Source: UBA11400 sp964550435 (lineage in GTDB: Bacteria; Bacteroidota; Rhodothermia; Balneolales; HLUCCA01). From it: DNA of 64,000 nt. This document shows positions 27,341 through 35,565 of the stretch, piece by piece. The translations under genes were made by a program, and so were the position numbers. Location: the NCBI GenBank assembly GCA_964550435.1, contig CAZJZI010000005.1, forward strand, positions 14,231 to 78,230, written 5' to 3'. The number at the start of each line of letters is the position of its first letter. The first letter of the stretch is position 1. The notes under the pieces are model-generated. The model did no database searches, was not told the origin of the DNA, and saw nothing but the letters and a program-made list of their open reading frames with translations.

Positions 27341-28042
27341 ATGTTTCACGTGAAACATACAATTTCAACTGGAAGTGTTTCACGTGAAACATTGGAGTTA
27401 GTTGAAAGTCAAATTGCCGAGAATAGGGGATTGATTAGTGAGTATATCAGTAAGTTGCTTTATTGGAACAAGCGAGTAAACCTGGTTAGCAGGGATCTAT
27501 CTGTAGAACTGATTGGCAAACATGTGGCGCATTCACTCATGATCCAGTATTCATCTGTATGGAACAACGACGCAAGCCTAATCGTTGACGCTGGTTCTGG
27601 TGGCGGTCTTCCTGGGATTCCACTTGCTATGGTTTCAGGGAATCAATTTGAACTAGTTGATATCGTCGAGAAAAAAATGATGGCTTGTAAAGATATTGTA
27701 AGATCAATTGGAGTTCGAAATGTAAAGACAAAACACTCGAGTATTGAGCAAATAGTCCATAGTGTACCATTTCTATATGTAACGAAGCATGCGTTTAAGT
27801 TGAATGATTTTTTGCAATTAACAGAGGGACAAAATTATTCAGCCGCAATTTTTCTCAAGGGGGATGATTACGAGAGTGAATTAAATGAATGTGAATCATC
27901 ATTAATGCTTGAAGTAATCAAATTGTCCGATTATCATAGTGATATATTCTACGCAGGAAAAAATGTAGTCACCCTCTTCAATCCACATGAAAAGCCAAGA
28001 ACGCAGGCTTCAGATTCTTCTGATGCTTCAGTCGAGACGTAA
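27341..28042 (+). CDS. rsmG: 16S rRNA (guanine-527-N7)-methyltransferase RsmG
   Basis: SAM-dependent methyltransferase of G527 in 16S rRNA. The 233-residue protein has YWNKRVNLVSR near 46 and the SAM-binding VDAGSGGGLPGIPLA near 83. Its first 17 codons contain two perfect parS palindromes, so the N-terminal residues MFHVKH and VSRETL are dictated by segregation DNA; the ATG at 27341 is part of the first palindrome. Its 3' end overlaps the next gene by 56 bases in another frame. Confidence 0.95.
   Translation: MFHVKHTISTGSVSRETLELVESQIAENRGLISEYISKLLYWNKRVNLVSRDLSVELIGKHVAHSLMIQYSSVWNNDASLIVDAGSGGGLPGIPLAMVSGNQFELVDIVEKKMMACKDIVRSIGVRNVKTKHSSIEQIVHSVPFLYVTKHAFKLNDFLQLTEGQNYSAAIFLKGDDYESELNECESSLMLEVIKLSDYHSDIFYAGKNVVTLFNPHEKPRTQASDSSDASVET
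27342..27391. promoter_or_regulatory. parS: Two parS centromere sites inside rsmG
   Basis: TGTTTCACGTGAAACA occurs twice, at 27342-27357 and 27376-27391, 34 bases apart. Each is a perfect 16-bp palindrome (18 bp for the first with its flanking A and T) and matches the near-universal ParB-binding parS site. Two exact copies this close are not expected by chance. ParB would load here to organise and segregate the chromosome; parA and parB are not in the window. Confidence 0.93.
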
Positions 28043-28925
28043 GCACATAAATGTAGACTATCTGGCCGAATATTTCGATGTTAGCCGTCGGACCATATTC
28101 AGAGACCTGAACTTCATATCCGAAATGGATGTGCCCATAGCCCACGATCTGGAAAGTGGCTACTCGATTCCAAAGACATTCTCAATTCCACCTCTCATGT
28201 TTAATGACAGAGAAATCTCTGTTATTCGGGTTGGCTTATCATTTATTGAGTCACAGACGAACACCGATATGAGAGTTGCCGCAAAATCAGTGGCAATAAA
28301 GATAGAGAATGTGCTCCCCCCAGCATTAAAACCTCTGTACACTACAATGGAAAATAGCGTCATTGTAGATCCGGTTCGTAATCGTTTATCTGATGAAATC
28401 AGTGAGAGTGACTGGTACGTCATATCGGGCGCTATATCAAATAATAACAGTATTTTATTTAGATATAAAAAAACAGAACTTACCAGAAATGTAGATCCGT
28501 ATATGCTCGTTTACTATAGTGATCACTGGAATTTAATCGGGTATGACAAAGGGCGAGTTGGATACAGAAATTTCAGACTAGAGTTCATATCAGACCTTGA
28601 AGTGACAGACTCGAAATTCGAAAGAGCTGATGACTTAGGGCCAACACATCTATTTAAAGGGCTCGACGATAAGTCAAAGCAGAGCGAGGTTTCCATCAAA
28701 GTTAAAGTGAATATATGGAATGAGTTTTATAGGACAATCCCAGCAGAAATTATAGACAAGAAAAAAGTAGGGGCCTATTATGAAGTTAAATTGAAATTCG
28801 ATTCGTTAGAGAATTTAGACAGGATACTTTTTAGATATGCTAATGATGTTATCCCATTATCACCCAATGAGTTGCTTTATATTCGTAAGACCAGGTTATC
28901 TGAAATGTTAGAAGAGATCAAATAA
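27987..28925 (+). CDS. HTH/WYL-domain transcriptional regulator
   Basis: A 312-residue regulator. The N-terminal helix-turn-helix is clear (LAEYFDVSRRTIFRDLNFI near 26-44). The WYL domain follows: FRYKKTELTRNVDPYMLVYY near 154-173, then DHWNLIGYDKGR and YRNFRLEFISDL near 190-202; the WYL tripeptide itself reads WNL. WYL proteins sense small or nucleic acid ligands and control varied systems, often stress or DNA-damage related. Its target is unknown. The start lies inside rsmG, 56 bases before that stop, so the two are coupled. Confidence 0.88.
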   Translation: MKSQERRLQILLMLQSRRKHINVDYLAEYFDVSRRTIFRDLNFISEMDVPIAHDLESGYSIPKTFSIPPLMFNDREISVIRVGLSFIESQTNTDMRVAAKSVAIKIENVLPPALKPLYTTMENSVIVDPVRNRLSDEISESDWYVISGAISNNNSILFRYKKTELTRNVDPYMLVYYSDHWNLIGYDKGRVGYRNFRLEFISDLEVTDSKFERADDLGPTHLFKGLDDKSKQSEVSIKVKVNIWNEFYRTIPAEIIDKKKVGAYYEVKLKFDSLENLDRILFRYANDVIPLSPNELLYIRKTRLSEMLEEIK

Positions 28926-28926
28926 A

Positions 28927-28957
28927 AAAAGGCATCGAGTAAAACCCGATGCCTTTT
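28927..28957. terminator. Bidirectional intrinsic terminator
   Basis: Eleven-base-pair stem AAAAGGCATCG/CGATGCCTTTT with a 9-base loop, between the WYL regulator and the convergent gyrA. Confidence 0.88.
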
Positions 28958-28976
28958 AATTTGTGGTGACTTTGGA

Positions 28977-31526
28977 CTATTCGATATCTAATCCAAGATC
29001 AGCTTGTGGTGCATCACTACCCTCGGGGGTTGGTGTCCCATCGGGTGCAATACCGCCTTCCAGTGTTGAATCAATTTCATCGTCATCATCGGAAACTACT
29101 CTTGTAACTCCTCCGATACTGTCTTCAACACCAAGTTTTATAATTCTAACGCCTTGAGTGTTTCGTCCCATGGATCGAATATCCTTACTATGCATTCGGA
29201 TAATCTTTCCTTTTTGGGTTATTATCATCAAGTCGTCATTGTCGTTAACTTCTTTAAGTGCAATCAAACTTCCGGTTTTCGGTGTAATCTTCATGGTTAT
29301 TACGCCTTTACCGCCTCGTGTTTGTTCACGATAGTCGTCAACCAAACTACGTTTACCGTATCCTTTTTCAGAAATGGCAAGTACAGTTGCTTCATTGGTG
29401 TTTTTGACCACAACCATATCCACAAGCTCGTCATCAGCATTTTCATCCAGATTCATACCTCGAACACCACGAGTATTTCGACCCATGTCCCTAACATCAG
29501 TTTCATAGAATCTGATTGCACGTCCATTTTTAGCACCTAGTATAATTACGCTTGTGCCATCGGTGAGTTTTGATTCGAGTAGTGTATCGCCGTCATCAAT
29601 ATTGATTGCTATGATACCATCTTTACGTGGTCTACTATATGCTTCGAGAATGGTTTTCTTAACAACACCCTTCTTGGTAGCCATGATGATATAGTGATTG
29701 TTGATATAGTTCTCATCTTCCAGTGTCTTGATTGGAACAAAGGTTTTAACTCTATCATCTCGGTCAATCTGGATTAGGTTAACAATAGCCCTACCACGAC
29801 TTAGCCGGGTTCCTTCAGGGATTTCATAAACCTTGAGCCAATAACATTTCCCTTTTTCAGTAAAGAAGAGAATATAGTTATGGTTCGTGGCAACGAAGAG
29901 ATGCTCGATATACTCTTCATCTTTGGTAGTCGCGCCCTTGAGTCCGACCCCACCACGTTTTTGACGTCTATATCCACTAACGGGTGTACGTTTTATATAA
30001 CCGGTATTGGAAATAGTAACTACAACATCTTCGTCGGCAATCATATCCTCAATACTGAAATCTTCAGCAGAGTACACAATCTGGGTACGACGTTTGTCAC
30101 CATATCTATCCTTAAGGTCGTTCAGTTCAAACTTGATGATATTAAGTTGTGCTTGTCTGCTTCCCAGGATTCGGCGGAATTCTTTAATCTGATCCAGAAT
30201 ATCTTTGTATTCAAGATCTATTTTATCACGTTCGAGAGCAGTAAGCTTCTGTAAACGCATGTCCAGTATGGCTTTAGCCTGTATGTCGGTTAACCCATAC
30301 TTCCTGCGAAGCTGATCATTTGCTTCTGGTACATTTTTTGAAGCTCGGATCGTTTTAATAACCTCGTCAAGGTTGTCGATAGCAATCTTCAACCCTTCCA
30401 AAATATGCGCTCGTGCCTCAGCCTGATCCAAATCATATAGTGTACGACGAATAATCACTTCGATACGGTGATCAACGAAGTGACGGATCAATTCTTTGAT
30501 GTGCATCACCTTCGGACGACCCTTGACCAAGGCAAGGTTAATAATTCCGAAAGTAGTTTGCATCGAAGTGTACTTGTACAACTGATTCAAAACTACACTA
30601 GGAACAGCTCCACGTTTCAGAATGATAACAAGGCGCATGCCCTCACGGTCTGATTCGTCACGGACATCAGCAATGTCAGTAAGTTTTTCAAGTGATATTA
30701 ACTCGGCTATCTTCTGAATTAATAATGCTTTGTTAACCTGATATGGAAGCTCGGTTACTACGATTTGCTCACGATTCCCACGTAGCTCCTCAACGGTAGC
30801 TAACGCACGAAGTGTAACCTTTCCACGTCCCGTTTCATAAGCCTCTTTAACACCTTCGTATCCATAGATAATACCACCTGTAGGAAAATCAGGAGCAGTA
30901 ATGAACTTCATCAACTCAGCTATAGTGATATCCTGATTGTCGATATAAGCGTTGATTCCGTTTACAACTTCAGTCAGGTTGTGGGGAGCCATGTTGGTAG
31001 CCATACCAACTGCAATACCAGATGAACCGTTAATCAATAGATTTGGAACCATACTTGGAAGTACGGTTGGTTCGGTAAGAGTATCGTCAAAGTTTGGTTG
31101 GAAGTCGACGGTATTCTTATTGATGTCAGAGAGCATTTCCTCGGCAATACGCTTCATTCTTACCTCGGTATAACGCATCGCGGCAGCAGAGTCACCGTCC
31201 ACGGACCCGAAGTTACCCTGTCCATCTACGAGTGGATAACGAAGCGAAAACTCCTGAACCATACGGACGATGGTATCATAGACCGCTGAATCACCATGAG
31301 GGTGATATTTACCAAGAACCTCACCTACGATACGTGCACTTTTCTTGTAAGGCCGATTGTGAAGCATTCCAAGTTCACTCATTCCATATAGGGCACGTCT
31401 GTGAACCGGTTTAAGACCGTCACGAACATCTGGAAGGGCGCGGGACACGATAACCGACATCGAATAATCGATGTACGATGATTGCATCTCGCTTTCAATT
31501 GTTATAGGTATAATTTTATCTGCCAT
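28977..31526 (-). CDS. gyrA: DNA gyrase subunit A
   Basis: Breakage-reunion subunit of type II topoisomerase that adds negative supercoils. The 849 residues include the catalytic tyrosine Y119 in AAMRYTEVRM and the quinolone-determining HPHGDSAVYD with Ser80 and Asp84-equivalent in the usual sensitive state. The GyrA box reads QKRGGVG near the start of the C-terminal beta-pinwheel, so one basic residue of the QRRGG(K/R)G consensus is Val. The C-terminus is acidic (DDDDEID). It lies 16 bases after gyrB in the same operon. Confidence 0.97.
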   Translation of the reverse strand: MADKIIPITIESEMQSSYIDYSMSVIVSRALPDVRDGLKPVHRRALYGMSELGMLHNRPYKKSARIVGEVLGKYHPHGDSAVYDTIVRMVQEFSLRYPLVDGQGNFGSVDGDSAAAMRYTEVRMKRIAEEMLSDINKNTVDFQPNFDDTLTEPTVLPSMVPNLLINGSSGIAVGMATNMAPHNLTEVVNGINAYIDNQDITIAELMKFITAPDFPTGGIIYGYEGVKEAYETGRGKVTLRALATVEELRGNREQIVVTELPYQVNKALLIQKIAELISLEKLTDIADVRDESDREGMRLVIILKRGAVPSVVLNQLYKYTSMQTTFGIINLALVKGRPKVMHIKELIRHFVDHRIEVIIRRTLYDLDQAEARAHILEGLKIAIDNLDEVIKTIRASKNVPEANDQLRRKYGLTDIQAKAILDMRLQKLTALERDKIDLEYKDILDQIKEFRRILGSRQAQLNIIKFELNDLKDRYGDKRRTQIVYSAEDFSIEDMIADEDVVVTISNTGYIKRTPVSGYRRQKRGGVGLKGATTKDEEYIEHLFVATNHNYILFFTEKGKCYWLKVYEIPEGTRLSRGRAIVNLIQIDRDDRVKTFVPIKTLEDENYINNHYIIMATKKGVVKKTILEAYSRPRKDGIIAINIDDGDTLLESKLTDGTSVIILGAKNGRAIRFYETDVRDMGRNTRGVRGMNLDENADDELVDMVVVKNTNEATVLAISEKGYGKRSLVDDYREQTRGGKGVITMKITPKTGSLIALKEVNDNDDLMIITQKGKIIRMHSKDIRSMGRNTQGVRIIKLGVEDSIGGVTRVVSDDDDEIDSTLEGGIAPDGTPTPEGSDAPQADLGLDIE

Positions 31527-31542
31527 AATGAGTTAGGTCGTT

Positions 31543-33468
31543 TTAAATATCCAGTTTAGCGTATTTAGCGTTACGTTCGATGAATTCTCTTCGTGGCTCA
31601 ACAGCGTCACCCATCAAGATGGAGAACATTTTATCTGCAGCCGTTGCGCTCTCTATGGTAACCTTTTGAAGAGTTCGGGTTTCTGGATCCATAGTGGTTT
31701 CCCAAAGTTGCTCCGGATTCATCTCACCGAGACCTTTGTAGCGAGAAATATCAATTTTTCGGGTAGTTGATTTTTTGAGACGTTTTAGAATGTTGTCGCG
31801 CGTCTCATCGTCCCACGCATATTCCACATTGCTGCCGTATTGAATTTTGTACAACGGAGGTGTTGCAATATAGATGTGCCCATTTTCGATCAATGGATGC
31901 ATATAGCGATAGAAGAAGGTCAACAGAAGTGTTCGGATGTGAGATCCGTCGACGTCTGCATCAGTCATAATGATGATTTTGTGGTAGCGTAGTCCTGTTA
32001 TATCAAACTCGTCCGAGTGACCCACACCCGTGCCAAGTGCCGTGATCATTGCACGGACCTCGTTGTTTTCTAGAATTTTGTTGATTCGGGCCTTCTCAAC
32101 GTTCAAAATTTTACCACGAAGTGGCAAAATTGCCTGAAAGCTACGATTTCTACCAGATTTTGCTGATCCACCTGCTGAATCACCCTCAACCAGATATATT
32201 TCACAATGCTCCGGTTCATTGATTGAACAATCGGCAAGTTTACCGGGCAGTCCACCAGAAGTAAGTGCTCCTTTTCTTTGTACCAATTGGCGAGCTTTAC
32301 GCGCTGCCTCACGAGCTTCAGCCGACAGAACTACTTTATCAATAATAGATCTGGCAACCTTTGGATTCTGCTCTAGGTATTCATTCAATTTCTCATAGAG
32401 AACCACTTCAACCGCACTCTGGATTTCAGAGTTACCCAATTTGGTTTTGGTTTGTCCTTCGAACTGTGGTTCGGCAACCTTTATCGATATAACGGCTGTT
32501 AATCCTTCACGGAAATCTTCGCCCGAGATGTTAAGCTTCCCCTTTATAAGGTTGTTTTTCTCCCCGTAGTTTTTCAATGAACGGGTCAACGCGCGTCGGA
32601 ATCCGGAAACATGGGTTCCTCCTTCGTGCGTATTGATGTTATTTACATACGAATGCACATTCTCAGAGTAGGATCGATTATACTGGATTGCCACGGCCAT
32701 TGGACACTCTTCAGCATCACTTGAAACAAAAATAGGTTCGGCCATCAATGGTTCGCGCGTTTCATCCAGATACTTCACGAAATCACGAACCCCACCTTCG
32801 AAATGAAATGTCTCACGAATGGGTTCTTCCTCACGATTATCAATGACCTCGATTGTGATTTCCGGATTCAAAAACGCAAGCTGACGCATACGATCGGCGA
32901 TGATGTCGTATTTGAATTCAATAGACTGCCTAAATATCTCGGTATCGGGCATAAAGCGGATTATAGTTCCCCTTTTGGTGGTGTCGCCAACGACCTTTAG
33001 CTGCTGCGTAGTTTTGCCCAACTCAAAAGCGATGGTATAGATTTTGCCATCACGATGGATTTCTGCTGAAAAATGAGTAGACAGCGCGTTCACGCAACTA
33101 ACCCCAACGCCATGGAGTCCACCGGATACCTTATACGTATCCTTATCAAATTTACCACCGGCATGAAGTTTGGTTAAAACAAGTTCAACAGCTGGAATGC
33201 CTTCTTTTTCATGGATGTCGACAGGTATACCCCGCCCGTTATCTTCAACAGTAAGTGATCCGTCAGTATTGATTATTACGGTAACGTAATCGCAATATCC
33301 GGCAAGTGCTTCATCAATCGAGTTGTCGACCACCTCATTAATTAGATGGTGAAGACCACGTTGACCGGTATCTCCGATGTACATAGAAGGTCGCTTACGA
33401 ACGGCTTCAAGTCCCTCAAGGACCTGAATATTCGACGCTTTGTAATCAGTCGTCTGATTGTTAGACAT
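31543..33468 (-). CDS. gyrB: DNA gyrase subunit B
   Basis: ATPase subunit of gyrase, 641 residues. The GHKL ATP site is visible (EVVDNSIDEALAG near 46, DNGRGIPVD near 76, GLHGVGVSCVNALS near 117-130), then the Toprim domain EGDSAGGSAKSGR near 430 and DADVDGSHIRTLL. The C-terminus ends at YAKLDI as in short GyrB proteins without the proteobacterial insert. It is the first gene of gyrB-gyrA and is divergent from the ribosomal protein operon. The 277-base gap upstream holds one perfect DnaA box (33654-33662). Confidence 0.97.
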   Translation of the reverse strand: MSNNQTTDYKASNIQVLEGLEAVRKRPSMYIGDTGQRGLHHLINEVVDNSIDEALAGYCDYVTVIINTDGSLTVEDNGRGIPVDIHEKEGIPAVELVLTKLHAGGKFDKDTYKVSGGLHGVGVSCVNALSTHFSAEIHRDGKIYTIAFELGKTTQQLKVVGDTTKRGTIIRFMPDTEIFRQSIEFKYDIIADRMRQLAFLNPEITIEVIDNREEEPIRETFHFEGGVRDFVKYLDETREPLMAEPIFVSSDAEECPMAVAIQYNRSYSENVHSYVNNINTHEGGTHVSGFRRALTRSLKNYGEKNNLIKGKLNISGEDFREGLTAVISIKVAEPQFEGQTKTKLGNSEIQSAVEVVLYEKLNEYLEQNPKVARSIIDKVVLSAEAREAARKARQLVQRKGALTSGGLPGKLADCSINEPEHCEIYLVEGDSAGGSAKSGRNRSFQAILPLRGKILNVEKARINKILENNEVRAMITALGTGVGHSDEFDITGLRYHKIIIMTDADVDGSHIRTLLLTFFYRYMHPLIENGHIYIATPPLYKIQYGSNVEYAWDDETRDNILKRLKKSTTRKIDISRYKGLGEMNPEQLWETTMDPETRTLQKVTIESATAADKMFSILMGDAVEPRREFIERNAKYAKLDI

Positions 33469-33653
33469 ATTGGTAGGGTTGACTATTATTCGAGATTTGC
33501 AATTTAAAAGCTATAAACGTGTTTGTAGTGCACTAAAACCGATAAAGCCATATCGGATTCCCACTTAAACGCAGATGAACACATTAGAACAAAATAACAG
33601 TATTTAGTCAATTTTGCAGTTTTTTTGACTAAAAAAGATTCATGTGGGAAGTG

Positions 33654-33662
33654 TGTGGATAA
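33654..33662 (-). promoter_or_regulatory. Single perfect DnaA box
   Basis: TGTGGATAA, the reverse complement of TTATCCACA, lies in the gap between divergent gyrB and rpmB. It stands alone, so regulation by DnaA is more likely than an origin. Confidence 0.5.
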
Positions 33663-33675
33663 CTGAATTTTATAA

Positions 33676-33706
33676 TTGTTTATGCTACGAAATAGTGCTA
33701 TATTTG
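33676..33706 (+). promoter_or_regulatory. Bacteroidota-type promoter of the rpmB operon
   Basis: TTG at 33676-33678 and TATATTTG at 33699-33706 are separated by 20 bases, close to the TTTG-N19-TAnnTTTG consensus of Bacteroidota primary sigma promoters. The rpmB start is 40 bases further on. Confidence 0.65.
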
Positions 33707-33745
33707 TAATCTTTCGAAAAATAATTCACACAATTTAGTTGAAAA

Positions 33746-33994
33746 ATGGCACGCAGAGATGATATTACGGGAGCCAAAGCGTTGAATGGTTACCGTTCTT
33801 CCCATGCTAACAACAAAACAAAGCACCGTTTTGATGTTAACTTGCAAAAGAAACGTTTTTATATCCCTGAAGAAGATCGTTGGGTAACGTTAAAAGTTAC
33901 TTCTAAAACACTTCGCACCATCAATAAAAATGGTATTTCCGCAGTATTGAGAGATGCTGAAGCGGCTGGTACCTTGAAGAAGGGAGTAATCTGA
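33746..33994 (+). CDS. rpmB: 50S ribosomal protein L28
   Basis: An 82-residue large-subunit protein. HANNKTKHRFDVNLQKKRFY near 20-39 and the C-terminal VTSKTLRTINKNG match L28 of the group. No zinc-binding cysteines are seen. First gene of rpmB-rpmG-DUF4295-like, with rpmG starting two bases after the stop. Confidence 0.95.
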   Translation: MARRDDITGAKALNGYRSSHANNKTKHRFDVNLQKKRFYIPEEDRWVTLKVTSKTLRTINKNGISAVLRDAEAAGTLKKGVI

Positions 33995-33995
33995 T

Positions 33996-34166
33996 ATGGC
34001 AAAAGCTAAAGGCGTACGTATTCAGGTGATTCTTGAGTGCACCGAAAAGCCGGGCACTTCACGTTACGTTACAGTTAAAAACCGTCGTAACACAACCAAT
34101 CGCTTAGAGCTTCGCAAATACAATCCAGTATTACGCAAGCATACGGTACACAAAGAAATTAAATAA
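33996..34166 (+). CDS. rpmG: 50S ribosomal protein L33
   Basis: A 56-residue protein read directly from the sequence, starting MAKAKGVRIQVILECTE and ending VLRKHTVHKEIK. The basic NRRNTTNRLELRKYNP stretch is the L33 signature. It has a single cysteine (position 15), so it is the zinc-free type. It starts one base after the TGA of rpmB. Confidence 0.95.
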   Translation: MAKAKGVRIQVILECTEKPGTSRYVTVKNRRNTTNRLELRKYNPVLRKHTVHKEIK

Positions 34167-34177
34167 GAGGCTATCTC

Positions 34178-34342
34178 ATGGCAAAGAAGCAAACATTCGG
34201 TGATAAGGTACTTGCAGCTAAGTTAGCACAACGTAAAATGGCTAAGGTGATTGTTTCTGAAAAATCACCAAAGGGCACCATTTCATACCGTGAAGTAACG
34301 GTTGATGTTGACAAGGTGAACGATTATCTGAAAAACGCTTAA
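34178..34342 (+). CDS. Small DUF4295-like ribosome-associated protein
   Basis: A 54-residue basic protein read directly: it begins MAKKQTFGDKVLAAK and ends VDVDKVNDYLKNA, with KVIVSEKSPKGTISYREVTV in the middle. Bacteroidota genomes carry a DUF4295 protein of this size and pattern directly after rpmB-rpmG, and I recall it being placed in a Bacteroidota ribosome structure as an extra large-subunit protein. The match here is by position, length and pattern, not by strong identity. It begins 11 bases after rpmG and is followed by a terminator. Confidence 0.8.
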   Translation: MAKKQTFGDKVLAAKLAQRKMAKVIVSEKSPKGTISYREVTVDVDKVNDYLKNA

Positions 34343-34379
34343 TCAGATTCGTTTCTAACTTCCAGTTGCTATTTTTCTG

Positions 34380-34411
34380 AAGGCTGCATGTTTCATGTGG
34401 CCTTTTTTTTT
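34380..34411 (+). terminator. Intrinsic terminator of the rpmB operon
   Basis: Stem AAGGCTGCATG/CATGTGGCCTT (with two G-T pairs and a TTT loop) followed by nine Ts. Confidence 0.87.
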
Positions 34412-34470
34412 GCAAAACAGTGATTTTGATTTCAATCATAATCAGTACATTTCCACGTTAGGAGTATACT

Positions 34471-34932
34471 ATGAACTTATATGAAAAAATCTTAGCAGAC
34501 TTAAAAGAGTCCATGCTAGCAAGGGATTCCGCCCGCTCAACTGTATTACGTTCACTTAAGGCCGCAATTCTTGAAAAAGAAATCAGTCTTCGTACCGGAG
34601 GCGAACGGTCAGAACTAACAGACGAGGTCATAACACAGGTGTTGATGAAAGCCGCAAAACAACGCAAAGACTCGCTCCAGCAGTACATGGATGCCAATCG
34701 TGAAGATCTGGCCGAGACCGAGCGCTATGAATTAGGCATAATAGACGCATATTTGCCCAAAATGATGTCGGAAGACGAAATTCTGGCTGTTGTCAAAGAA
34801 ACAGCAGAAAAAGTTGGGGCTTCGAGTCCTGCCGACATGGGCAAACTCATGGGACCACTCATGGGCAAGGTAAAGGGAAAAGCCGATGGTGCACTTGTAA
34901 ATAAAGTGGTAAAAGAATTTTTAGCCCAATAG
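34471..34932 (+). CDS. GatB/YqeY domain-containing protein
   Basis: A 153-residue protein of the YqeY family, homologous to the C-terminal tRNA-recruiting domain of GatB. Typical stretches are ARDSARSTVLRSLKAAILEK near 18-37, ELGIIDAYLPKMMSEDE near 90-106 and the C-terminal GALVNKVVKEFL. Binding tRNA is inferred from GatB; the cellular role is not established. A good Shine-Dalgarno (TTAGGAGT) precedes it. It is followed four bases later by cvpA. Confidence 0.9.
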   Translation: MNLYEKILADLKESMLARDSARSTVLRSLKAAILEKEISLRTGGERSELTDEVITQVLMKAAKQRKDSLQQYMDANREDLAETERYELGIIDAYLPKMMSEDEILAVVKETAEKVGASSPADMGKLMGPLMGKVKGKADGALVNKVVKEFLAQ

Positions 34933-34936
34933 CATA

Positions 34937-35527
34937 ATGCCAATTAATGCCTTAGATATTATCATTGCACTTCCGATCCTCATTTTCTTTGTTGCAGGGC
35001 TTAAAAACGGATTTATCGAAGAATTCGTCGGTTTGGTTGGGCAGGTATTGGCAATATTTTTGGCGTTCACGTTTATGAGTGATTTTTCCTTGTTTTGGGA
35101 AGAGTTTTATGACATTGAGTCTGCCTGGATTCCGTTTTTCTCTTTTATTGTCATTTATTTAGGTGCAATAATTGTAGTAAAACTCATTATAAAACTGATG
35201 GAGTCTGTTCTCAAACTTGCCAAACAATCAATCATAAACCATTTTTTTGGTGGGGTTTTCAGTGGACTTAAAGGTGCAGTTATAGTGTCTACATTTTTGG
35301 TGATTCTTGGTGTACTTGGACAACCCAGGCAGGAGTACACACAGAACTCTTTGCTGTATTCGTACATTTTGCCAATAGCTCCAACAACATATAACTATAT
35401 TAGCAGGGTGTTGCCGGGCGTCGGTGAGTTTCAGGAACAAGCAGGTGAGTATTTTAAAGACCTGGATGTAACAGCAATACTTACCGGACAAGAGAATCCC
35501 GCAAAAGAGTCATTATCGACTCCGTGA
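34937..35527 (+). CDS. CvpA-family membrane protein
   Basis: A 196-residue inner-membrane protein with four to five helices. The N-terminus NALDIIIALPILIFFVAGLK followed by NGFIEE, with FVGLVGQVLAIFLAF, is typical of CvpA/colicin V production proteins. In other bacteria this family affects envelope homeostasis and colicin V export. The exact role here is unknown. Confidence 0.88.
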   Translation: MPINALDIIIALPILIFFVAGLKNGFIEEFVGLVGQVLAIFLAFTFMSDFSLFWEEFYDIESAWIPFFSFIVIYLGAIIVVKLIIKLMESVLKLAKQSIINHFFGGVFSGLKGAVIVSTFLVILGVLGQPRQEYTQNSLLYSYILPIAPTTYNYISRVLPGVGEFQEQAGEYFKDLDVTAILTGQENPAKESLSTP

Positions 35528-35565
35528 TAATTTAAATATAATTAAACATTTATAGTCTGTTAAGC

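Noticed and set aside
33481..33745. gyrB-rpmB gap as the replication origin
   Set aside because: Only one DnaA box is present, compared with nine or more at 1.0-1.4 kb.
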